This document shows, in pieces, positions 52,864-59,481 of a DNA stretch of 59,481 nucleotides. The translations under genes and the position numbers were made by a program. The stretch spans positions 1-59,481 of the forward strand of contig JBMNTB010000011.1 in NCBI GenBank assembly GCA_050945515.1, written 5' to 3'. Each line of letters opens with the position of its first letter. Positions within the stretch are counted from its first letter, which is position 1. A model generated the notes under the pieces. It searched no databases. It saw only the letters and a program-made list of their open reading frames with translations, and had not been told where the DNA came from. Source of the DNA: UBA1046 sp050945515 (GTDB lineage Bacteria; Bacillota; Clostridia; Saccharofermentanales; DTU023).

Positions 52864-53565
52864 TCAGGAGATTACTGTCCCGATCTTTTTGCCTGCGGCA
52901 ATATCTGCGATATTGGTTGGATTGCCAATATCAAATACAACTACCGGCAGATTATTATCGCGGCAGAGAGCCACGGCAGTAGCATCCATTACGCCGAGAT
53001 TTTTAACCAGGACATCCGCATAGCTGATCTGATCATATTTGACGGCATCGGGGAATTTAACCGGATCCTTGTCGTAAACGCCATCTACTTTTGTCGCTTT
53101 CAAGATCGCATCCGCATTGATCTCCAGACCTCTCAGAACCGCTGCGGAATCGGTTGTAAAATACGGGTTGCCTGTTCCGCCGGCAAAGACCAGCACTCGG
53201 CCTTTCTCCAAATGTCTGATTGCGCGCTTGCGGATAAAAGGCTCGCTGATCTGCTGCATTTGCACTGCGTTTTGAACCCGGTTTTCCACGCCGGCCTGAT
53301 CCAGTGCATCCGCTAAAGCCAGTGCATTCATCGTGGTAGCAAGCATACCCATATGATCTGCCGTGACCCGATCCATATGGGTGCTGCTCCGTCCGCGCCA
53401 GAAATTGCCGCCTCCTACAACTATACCGATTCTTACGCCCAGTTCATGTGTCTGTTTAATTGCCAACGACAGTTTGCTTAGAATATCGTTATCGATACCG
53501 CGACCTTGTTCACCGGCCAGTGCTTCCCCACTGATTTTCAACAAAATTGTCTGTAAAACGCCCAT
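52864..53565 (-). CDS. pyrH: UMP kinase
   Basis: Makes UDP from UMP and ATP. 233 residues, a typical hexameric bacterial enzyme: LLKISGEALAGEQGRGID at the start, VGGGNFWRG, and TTDSAAVLRGLEI. GAGGAA precedes the ATG. The 163-bp gap to frr holds the frr promoter. pyrH follows the terminator after tsf, so it depends on read-through or a promoter I cannot see. Confidence 0.96.
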   Translation of the reverse strand: MGVLQTILLKISGEALAGEQGRGIDNDILSKLSLAIKQTHELGVRIGIVVGGGNFWRGRSSTHMDRVTADHMGMLATTMNALALADALDQAGVENRVQNAVQMQQISEPFIRKRAIRHLEKGRVLVFAGGTGNPYFTTDSAAVLRGLEINADAILKATKVDGVYDKDPVKFPDAVKYDQISYADVLVKNLGVMDATAVALCRDNNLPVVVFDIGNPTNIADIAAGKKIGTVIS

Positions 53566-53601
53566 GCTATTTGTTCCTCCCTCTGCCAGAAGTCATCGTC
53601 T

Positions 53602-53633
53602 AAAAAGAAGACCTGCCAAAGTGGCAGGTCCCC
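53602..53633 (-). terminator. Terminator after tsf
   Basis: ACCTGCCA / TGGCAGGT, 8-bp stem with a 3-base loop, followed leftward by CTTCTTTTT. Ends 10 bp after the tsf stop. Confidence 0.85.
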
Positions 53634-53643
53634 GGTCTATCAA

Positions 53644-54594
53644 TTACTTCAGCTGCATCGCTACTTCCGCAGCAAAGTCATTGCTCTTTTTCTCCAGGCC
53701 CTCTCCGCGCTCATAGCGCAAGAAACGTCTCACTGCGATCGTATCGCCCAGCTCTTTGGCGGCCTTGTCAATAGCCTGGCGCACGGTGAGATCCTCGTCC
53801 AATACATAGCTCTGATCGAGCAAACAGAAATCGGTATAGTATCTCTTGAGCTTACCGGTCACGATATTTTCAATGATCTTCTCCGGCTTACCCTCCTGGC
53901 GAGCAGCAGCGCGGGCGACTTCGCGTTCATTCTCCAGCACATCCTCAGGCACTGCATCGGCATTAAGATACAGCGGATTCATAGCCGCAATCTGCATAGA
54001 CAGATTGCGGGCCAAATTGCGTAGCTCCTCGCTTTGTGCCGTGGCTTCCGCACCTGTGATTAATTCGACCATTACACCGACGCGACCGCCGCCATGAATA
54101 TAGATATCGATATAACCGGGCTCAGTCAGAACATAGCGCATGGCGCGACGGAATGTGATATTCTCTCTAATCGCGGCAATTTCTTCTTTAATTGCCAGTT
54201 CAACGGTAATATCAGGATTAGCGATATAGGGTGCGGCGGAAAGCTTTTCCATATTTGCCACATCATCTTCTGTCAGTTCAGTCTGCAGTGCCTGCTCGGC
54301 AATATTATTGACCAGAGCCTGGAATTTATCATTCTTAACAGCAAAGTCAGTTTCAATATTGACTTCAACCATGGCACCGGTTTTGCCATCTTGAGCAAGC
54401 TTACCTTGAACCATGCCTTCGGTGGCAGTACGTCCCGCTTTCTTTTCGGCGGTCGCCATGCCATGCTCGCGCAGCCAGTTTATTGCTTTATCGAAATCGC
54501 CGTCCGTGGCCTGCAGAGCTTTTTTGCAGTCCATCATACCGGCACCGGTTAGTTCTCTAAGTTCTTTGACCATCGCAGCGGTTATTTTAGCCAT
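53644..54594 (-). CDS. tsf: Elongation factor Ts
   Basis: Nucleotide exchange factor for EF-Tu. 316 residues. UBA-like N-terminus with KELRELTGAGMMDCKKAL; then KNDKFQALV and the core and dimer domains. AAAGGAG precedes the ATG. Paired with rpsB as in most bacteria. Confidence 0.97.
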   Translation of the reverse strand: MAKITAAMVKELRELTGAGMMDCKKALQATDGDFDKAINWLREHGMATAEKKAGRTATEGMVQGKLAQDGKTGAMVEVNIETDFAVKNDKFQALVNNIAEQALQTELTEDDVANMEKLSAAPYIANPDITVELAIKEEIAAIRENITFRRAMRYVLTEPGYIDIYIHGGGRVGVMVELITGAEATAQSEELRNLARNLSMQIAAMNPLYLNADAVPEDVLENEREVARAAARQEGKPEKIIENIVTGKLKRYYTDFCLLDQSYVLDEDLTVRQAIDKAAKELGDTIAVRRFLRYERGEGLEKKSNDFAAEVAMQLK

Positions 54595-54671
54595 ATTTTT
54601 CTCCTTTTTATTCTCTTGTAAATTTCCCGTTATTGCCAGGACAAAAGCGATATAAATGGAATACTTCTGCC

Positions 54672-55484
54672 CTATTCTTCATCAAAGTCGTCGGCAAAAT
54701 CCATTGCCGCATCCAGTTCAGCCTCCGCACCAAAAGCTAATTCCTCAGTCTCAGCTTCGTCTGCAGCTTCCTCATCACCGGCCGCCTCATCAGTCATCTG
54801 CTCACCTTGGCGCCCCTCTAATACTGCATCCGCCATAATGCTGGTAATGAGCTTGATCGCTCTGATAGCATCATCATTGCCCGGGATGACAAAGTCCACT
54901 TCCGTCGGATCACAGTTGGTATCGACGATGGCAATGATCGGAATGCCCAGGCGGCGCGCCTCGGCTACTGCAATATGCTCTTTCTTGGGATCGACCACAT
55001 ATACGACCTGCGGCAGACCAGGCATATCGATAATGCCGCCCAAATTACGGTTGAGCTTTTCCTGCTCGTTCATCAGAGCCGCAACTTCTTTCTTAGGCAG
55101 AACTTCAAAAGTTCCATCCTCTTCCATTTTCTGCAGCTCTTTGAGTCTCTTAATACTCTTGGCGATTGTTCTGTAATTGGTCAGAGTTCCACCCAGCCAG
55201 CGATTATTGACATAGTACATGCCACAACGCTGCGCCTCTTCACGGATAGAGTCCTGCGCCTGCTTCTTTGTCCCTACAAAGAGAATGCTGCCTCCGCGCT
55301 CAGATACACTGCGCACAAATTCATAGGCCAACTCAATCTGTTTTACCGTCTGCTGCAGATCGATAATATAAATACCGTTGCGTTCTGTAAAAATATAGGG
55401 AGCCATTTTGGGATTCCAGCGGCGGGTCTGATGTCCGAAGTGAACTCCGCCCTCCAGTAATTGTTTCATGGTTACGACAGCCAT
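54672..55484 (-). CDS. rpsB: 30S ribosomal protein S2
   Basis: 270 residues. Opens MAVVTMKQLLEGGVHFGHQT and contains RWNPKMAPYI, GGTLTNYRTI and PIIAIVDTNCDPTEVDFVIPGNDDAIRA. The acidic C-terminal tail of about 40 residues (Glu/Ala-rich) is longer than usual. ATG 55484 follows AGGAGG. An in-frame upstream extension reads through the promoter and leader and is not coding. First gene of the long run. Confidence 0.97.
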   Translation of the reverse strand: MAVVTMKQLLEGGVHFGHQTRRWNPKMAPYIFTERNGIYIIDLQQTVKQIELAYEFVRSVSERGGSILFVGTKKQAQDSIREEAQRCGMYYVNNRWLGGTLTNYRTIAKSIKRLKELQKMEEDGTFEVLPKKEVAALMNEQEKLNRNLGGIIDMPGLPQVVYVVDPKKEHIAVAEARRLGIPIIAIVDTNCDPTEVDFVIPGNDDAIRAIKLITSIMADAVLEGRQGEQMTDEAAGDEEAADEAETEELAFGAEAELDAAMDFADDFDEE

Positions 55485-55507
55485 AAAATACCTCCTGTTT
55501 TTTCCTC

Positions 55508-55550
55508 CACGGACTCTGACCAATATTGCCTGCAACAGGATTAGTCCGTG
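55508..55550 (-). promoter_or_regulatory. Structured leader of rpsB
   Basis: CACGGACT (55550-55543) pairs with AGTCCGTG (55515-55508); inside it CCTG/CAGG makes a second small stem. The structure ends about 20 bp before the S2 start, where S2 autoregulatory RNAs are known in other bacteria. Confidence 0.45.
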
Positions 55551-55568
55551 TGTGTAATAACCTGAAAA

Positions 55569-55597
55569 ATAATAACATATTATCTGTCGCACCGCAA
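55569..55597 (-). promoter_or_regulatory. Promoter of rpsB
   Basis: TTGCGG (55597-55592), 17 bp, TATTAT (55574-55569). It fits a start near 55562, at the beginning of the structured leader. Confidence 0.6.
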
Positions 55598-55633
55598 CAA
55601 AACCGAAAATTAATGGGAGTGCAAGCGGTGTAG

Positions 55634-55639
55634 TATAAT
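55634..55639 (+). promoter_or_regulatory. -10 element of the dipeptidase gene
   Basis: Perfect TATAAT about 110 bp before the ATG; the -35 (TTAATG, 18 bp away) is weak. A GCCGGC inverted pair follows it in the leader. Confidence 0.45.
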
Positions 55640-55750
55640 TTATACATAAAGTAAAAGCGGCCGGCAGCATGGAAGCCGGCAGATAATTCAAAAGGTGGCT
55701 GTTCCTACTCAATCTTTGAGGAGAGAACGACTGCAGATGAGGAGGATGAA

Positions 55751-57091
55751 ATGGCTGTAGATAAGACTATGATACCATCACCCGAGGTCATAAAGCGTCT
55801 GGCAGACACGATGTCGGACTATCGCGCAGGTTTTATAAATGATCTCTGTGAGCTGATCAAGGTACCCAGTGTAATGGGCGCAGCGGAGCCGGGTGCTCCT
55901 TATGGCAAGGAGCCGCTGCGGGCGCTGGAAGTGTTCCTGGAGCAAGGAAAACGACTGGGTTTTAAGGCTGTCAATGTCGACAATTACGCCGGTTATCTGG
56001 AAATGGGCAGCGGTGAGGAGATGGTTGCTGCTCTATGTCATCTTGATGTGGTACCTGCTGGTGCGGGTTGGGATCGTGATCCCTTTACTCCGGTGGTGGA
56101 GGATGGCTTTATCTATGGGCGCGGCGCCAGCGATGATAAGGGGCCGGCAGTTTCAGTCATGTATGCCATGCGTGCCCTGGCAGATGATCCCGATTTCCGG
56201 CCGAACAAGCGTATCCGCCTGATTGTCGGCACTAATGAGGAAAACGGCAGTCATTGCATGGAATACTATACCGCCAAGGAAGAGATTCCGGTCAGCGGCT
56301 TTACTGCCGATGCCGATTTCCCTGCCGTCTATGCCGAAAAGGGTATCTCGCGGCCGGAGTTCATCTGGCAGCGCCAGGGTCAAGAGCAAATCCTTAGTGC
56401 CCAAGGCGGTGAGGCGGTCAATATGGTGCCCGCTGATTGTACTGTTAACTATAAAGGAGAGGATGGAGAAATTGAAGAGCTTACCTTTAAGGGCAAGACG
56501 GCCCATGCCTCCATGCCCAATCTGGGCGAAAATGCTATCTCGCTGGCTATGGTAGAATTAGCCAAGCTCGGCGTTTCCGATCCGGTCGTTGATTTCTATC
56601 AGGAGTATCTGGGCTTTGAGACAGACGGCACCCGCTTGGGGCTGGATTTTGCAGATGATTCCGGACTGACAACGGTCAATGCCGGACTTTTGAGCATTGA
56701 TGCTGAGAAAGCCGCTCTGATGCTGGATGTGCGCTATCCTGTTACGATGGATTTCCCGGCTGTGTTGGCACGGATGCGACAACATTTTGAGCCGGCCGGG
56801 ATTACTATTGAAATTGCAAGTGAGGAGGCCCCCCTCAATCTGGGCCGGGATTCCTATCTCATTACTGCTCTGATGGACGTCTATTCCGAGAGCACCGGCT
56901 TAGAGGTTAAGGCCGTTACTATGGGTGGCGGAACCTATGCCCGCGCCGTACCTAATATTTGTGCTTTTGGCATGAGCTTCCCCGGTGATCCGGAAGTAGC
57001 GCATCAGATCAACGAATTTGTTGAGATTGATAAAGCATTGGCTGCGGCAGCAATCTACAGGGATTCGCTGCGCAAACTGGCAGAATACTAA
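55751..57091 (+). CDS. pepV: PepV-like M20 dipeptidase
   Basis: 446-residue zinc exopeptidase that splits dipeptides in the cytoplasm. LCHLDVVPAGAGW with the first metal His-x-Asp, YGRGASDDKGP with the bridging Asp, GTNEENGS with the Glu pair, and GGGTYARAVPN near the C-terminus with a later metal ligand region. The lid domain is inserted at about 180-340. GAGGAGG precedes the ATG. Divergent from rpsB; no neighbour hints at a special peptide. Confidence 0.93.
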   Translation: MAVDKTMIPSPEVIKRLADTMSDYRAGFINDLCELIKVPSVMGAAEPGAPYGKEPLRALEVFLEQGKRLGFKAVNVDNYAGYLEMGSGEEMVAALCHLDVVPAGAGWDRDPFTPVVEDGFIYGRGASDDKGPAVSVMYAMRALADDPDFRPNKRIRLIVGTNEENGSHCMEYYTAKEEIPVSGFTADADFPAVYAEKGISRPEFIWQRQGQEQILSAQGGEAVNMVPADCTVNYKGEDGEIEELTFKGKTAHASMPNLGENAISLAMVELAKLGVSDPVVDFYQEYLGFETDGTRLGLDFADDSGLTTVNAGLLSIDAEKAALMLDVRYPVTMDFPAVLARMRQHFEPAGITIEIASEEAPLNLGRDSYLITALMDVYSESTGLEVKAVTMGGGTYARAVPNICAFGMSFPGDPEVAHQINEFVEIDKALAAAAIYRDSLRKLAEY

Positions 57092-57145
57092 CGGACACCG
57101 ACATCAGTCGGAAAATACAGGCATCGATTCTGTCTTCTCAGATAA

Positions 57146-57189
57146 GGATTCCGGATTATCAATTGTTTTCAGTGATACTTCCGGAATCC
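57146..57189. repeat. Perfect 10-bp inverted repeat after the dipeptidase gene
   Basis: GGATTCCGGA (57146-57155) and TCCGGAATCC (57180-57189) flank 24 bp. There is no T run, so it is not a classical terminator; it may end both converging transcripts loosely or bind a protein. Confidence 0.5.
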
Positions 57190-57242
57190 CTATATTGAAG
57201 CTTTATAACTGCTTTCTATTGAGTTATGAATCGCTTGCTGAC

Positions 57243-57800
57243 TTATTTTATCGGATAAATGCTTATATAGGTATAATCTCCATTTACTCCTTCATCACCC
57301 AGTACGATTTCCCATTTGTCATTCGCATAAACACCGGCATCACCATACACCTTCTTATATTTTTCGGTGTCTTTTTTACTGAATTCTGCGTCCTGCAATC
57401 TTTCTGCATAAGCATCAATTTCAGCTTGCATATATCGAATGTCCACCGTATAAAAGCTCTGATCCGGCGCCCAATCTCCCCAAAGAAATTCTCCTGTCAT
57501 GGGAGTAGGGACATCTTCCGGCCAACCTTCAGGCCCTTTAATTCCAGGTATAAGACTTTCATTTGTGGTTTCTTCCGTTTTCTCGGATTCTGTTATTGGA
57601 ACATCGTCTGATTGGCCTTCAGATACTATATTCTCAGTTGTCTTGCTTTCAGTAATTAAATTTTCGTTCGTTTCATTTTCAACGGTTTGGTCTTCTGTCA
57701 CCGTCTCACTCTCTAGTGACGGTTTTGTTTCTTTCGCACAGGACACAAGCACTACCACACAGAGAATGACCAATAACAGTCTACCTATCGTTTTCCTCAT
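57243..57800 (-). CDS. Small lipoprotein of unknown function
   Basis: 185 residues. A signal peptide ends in the lipobox LVSC (C21), so the protein should be lipid-anchored on the outer face. Residues about 25-85 are a Thr/Glu-rich spacer with TTEN/TESE-like repeats. The rest (about 86-185) is a small globular domain with GPEGWPEDVPTPMTGEFLWGDW and repeated Tyr/Asp. I do not recognise the family. GGGAGG precedes the ATG. It lies next to the wall-binding repeat protein, both being surface proteins, but the two are separate genes. Confidence 0.8.
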   Translation of the reverse strand: MRKTIGRLLLVILCVVVLVSCAKETKPSLESETVTEDQTVENETNENLITESKTTENIVSEGQSDDVPITESEKTEETTNESLIPGIKGPEGWPEDVPTPMTGEFLWGDWAPDQSFYTVDIRYMQAEIDAYAERLQDAEFSKKDTEKYKKVYGDAGVYANDKWEIVLGDEGVNGDYTYISIYPIK

Positions 57801-57919
57801 TACATTTACCTCCCGTCATCAAAAAGAAAGAATCAATCATACCACTTAATGATATCACTGAAGATAGATAATTGTAGCTTACAGAGATATCTCTGCACAT
57901 CCTATGAGTTCAATCAGCA

Positions 57920-59481
57920 TCATTGTTCGGAAATCCAAACACCATATCTGTCGAATTTGTGAGCCTTGCCATCAATTCTGCATGCATGTTCTTGCACGGC
58001 GCCATTATCAATATAGTACCACTTACTGCCTTGCTGCAACCAGCCCTGATAGGCAGTACCATTGCTATTGGCATAGTGTAGAGAATATCCGCCAGCGTGA
58101 TGTTCGTATTTAAACCAACCGCTGGCTAATGCTCCCGAGTTTTCAAAGAGATATCGCTTGCCGTCTATCTCAGTAGGATAAAATGCCATTTGGCCATCTT
58201 CATGGATGTAATACCATTTGTTGTTATATTTTAACCAGCCGGCAGGGATGGTACTATCTTGATTGGCGTAATAATAGTAACCATATTTTTTTACCCAGCC
58301 CTTAAGATTTCTGATCCAGACACCTTCTTCATTAAATTCACATAATTTACCACCTGCATTTTTAAAACCATCTTTTAACATATAACCTTTATCAAAGTAA
58401 TACCATTGGTTGTTATATTTTAACCAGCCATCATAACCCTTGCCATTAGAGGAAAAATAAAGCCAATTAGGATTCTCTTCATTGTTCAACCAACACCAGC
58501 CGCCTCGTTCTTCCAATTCTCCACTATCTTTTAATCGCCAGAAATATCCGTCCTGATCTTGACTTGGCCCGCTAGGCATGTAGCCTTTCCAAAGGTAATA
58601 CCATTGGTTGTTATATCTTAGCCAACCATCATAACCCTTGCCGTTATGGTCAAAATAATACCAATAAATACCAGATTCAATAACCCAACCGGCTTTCGCT
58701 TCCAATTCTCCACTATCTTTTAATCGCCAGCAATAGCCATCCTTATCCCAACTTGGCCCGCTACACATATAGCCTTTATCAATGTAATACCATTTTCCAT
58801 TATAAGGTAGCCAGCCATTGTAACCTTTACCGTTAGAGTCGAAATAATACCAAGAACCATATTCCTCAACCCAACCGGCTTTCGCTTCCAATTGGCCAGC
58901 ACCATTTAATCGCCAGTAATAGCCATTAATAGTTGTTAGCCCCGTACGCATACGCCCATCACGTGTGTAATACCAATGACCGTTGTAGGATAACCAGCCT
59001 TCATGGTATGTACCATCTTGATTAAGATAGTACCAATCATCACCGATTTTAACCCAGCCTTTTTGATCTACTATCAATGCTCCATCCGCGCCAAAATTGT
59101 ATAGAATCCATCCTACCGATTCTTTATCAGAATACATGCCACGGTAGCTATCTATAAAATACCATTTATTGCTCAATCTCAGCCAGCCAACATGATCTTT
59201 GCCGCCAAATCTATAAAACCAATGACCTTCATCATCTTGATACCAAGCTGCGTCTGTGATCAAGCGTCCGTTATAGTCGAAATGCCAATAATCATTTTGG
59301 CCGGTATTATCATCATAGATTTTGATTCTTCCTCTGCTCGGGACACCTTTTTCTATGTAATACCAATAACCGTTGTAGGATAACCAGCCGTCGTAACCCT
59401 TACCGGTTGAGGCAAAATAAATCCAATTACCATGTCCACTATCAACCCAACCGGCTTTTTCTTCTAACCGGCCAAGGTCAT
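57920..59481 (-). CDS. Cell-wall-binding repeat protein, N-terminus off the window
   Basis: The frame is open to the right edge (about 520 residues visible), so the start is outside; a TTG at 59263 is not the real start. It is built almost wholly of GW-type units (GWLxYNxxWYYxxxxG) as in choline- or glucan-binding repeats, which attach surface proteins to wall teichoic acid or carbohydrate. A larger 62-63-residue unit occurs at least twice (58508-58882) with nearly identical DNA. The end reads KFDRYGVWISEQ. The catalytic or functional domain, if any, is upstream and unseen. Confidence 0.85.
   Translation of the reverse strand, partial: DLGRLEEKAGWVDSGHGNWIYFASTGKGYDGWLSYNGYWYYIEKGVPSRGRIKIYDDNTGQNDYWHFDYNGRLITDAAWYQDDEGHWFYRFGGKDHVGWLRLSNKWYFIDSYRGMYSDKESVGWILYNFGADGALIVDQKGWVKIGDDWYYLNQDGTYHEGWLSYNGHWYYTRDGRMRTGLTTINGYYWRLNGAGQLEAKAGWVEEYGSWYYFDSNGKGYNGWLPYNGKWYYIDKGYMCSGPSWDKDGYCWRLKDSGELEAKAGWVIESGIYWYYFDHNGKGYDGWLRYNNQWYYLWKGYMPSGPSQDQDGYFWRLKDSGELEERGGWCWLNNEENPNWLYFSSNGKGYDGWLKYNNQWYYFDKGYMLKDGFKNAGGKLCEFNEEGVWIRNLKGWVKKYGYYYYANQDSTIPAGWLKYNNKWYYIHEDGQMAFYPTEIDGKRYLFENSGALASGWFKYEHHAGGYSLHYANSNGTAYQGWLQQGSKWYYIDNGAVQEHACRIDGKAHKFDRYGVWISEQ
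58508..58882 (-). repeat. Two tandem ~188-bp coding super-repeats
   Basis: Units at 58882-58697 and 58696-58508 encode KAGWV...WRLKDSGELE blocks of 62 and 63 residues. Long stretches of DNA are the same (for example the stretch coding RLKDSGELE). Partial copies lie on both sides. Confidence 0.75.

Noticed and set aside
55485..55712. N-terminal extension of S2
   Set aside because: It covers the promoter and structured leader; the ATG at 55484 has a perfect ribosome site and gives normal S2.
58500..59481. Regular repeats that could suggest CRISPR
   Set aside because: Repeats are in one open frame coding for GW-type wall-binding units with coding-type variation; there are no unrelated spacers.

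Overview
The window looks like a chromosomal segment of a low- to mid-GC member of the Bacillota, most likely class Clostridia. The evidence is a PolC-type replicative polymerase, a T-box leader, a PASTA-domain kinase with its PP2C phosphatase, a long-form hibernation factor, a split glycine decarboxylase (gcvPA/gcvPB) and strong AGGAGG-type ribosome sites. A cohesin/dockerin pair points towards the Clostridia that use such modules (inference). I cannot name a genus. Nearly all genes lie on the minus strand, and the left 6 kb looks more AT-rich than the rest.

Left part (1-6.9 kb): a truncated multi-membrane-segment GAF-GGDEF sensor; a stand-alone trpB preceded by a tryptophan T-box and a short leader peptide with two tandem Trp codons; an Mrp/NBP35-type P-loop ATPase and a ZIP metal transporter, each preceded by a copy of the same ~60-bp imperfect repeat; the decayed C-terminal end of a serine recombinase; and three tRNA genes (CAU, Tyr, Leu) with two near-consensus promoters. 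The gene-free stretch 2045-2468 holds the candidate promoter of the GGDEF gene and the trpB terminator. The stretch 3802-4305 is the T-box region. The stretch 5954-6347 holds one repeat copy, the recombinase remnant and a terminator.

Middle part (7-31.3 kb): a MATE exporter; an operon running dockerin-bearing glucosaminidase, membrane-anchored cohesin protein, GtrA-like protein, folC, TPR membrane protein and a divergent threonine synthase; an operon pcrA-dgt-yfbR; hpf; a cysteine-rich ArsD-like protein divergent from an OPT-family transporter; cdd; gap; and the complete glycine cleavage set gcvT-gcvH-gcvPA-gcvPB.

Right part (31.5-59.5 kb): apt, then about 23.5 kb of densely packed, co-directional housekeeping genes read from rpsB leftward: rpsB-tsf, pyrH-frr-uppS-cdsA-dxr-rseP-ispG-polC-priA-def-fmt-rlmN-prpC-pknB-rsgA-rpe-thiN. 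Here translation factors, undecaprenyl, phospholipid and isoprenoid synthesis, replication, translation-start processing and Ser/Thr phospho-signalling sit together. A PepV-like dipeptidase, a small lipoprotein and a repeat-built cell-wall-binding protein (running off the right edge) close the window.

The most unusual features are the non-cellulosomal-looking cohesin/dockerin operon, in which a cell-wall hydrolase appears able to dock onto a membrane-anchored cohesin made by the next gene, and the two-layer tryptophan control (T-box plus Trp-codon leader peptide) in front of trpB.
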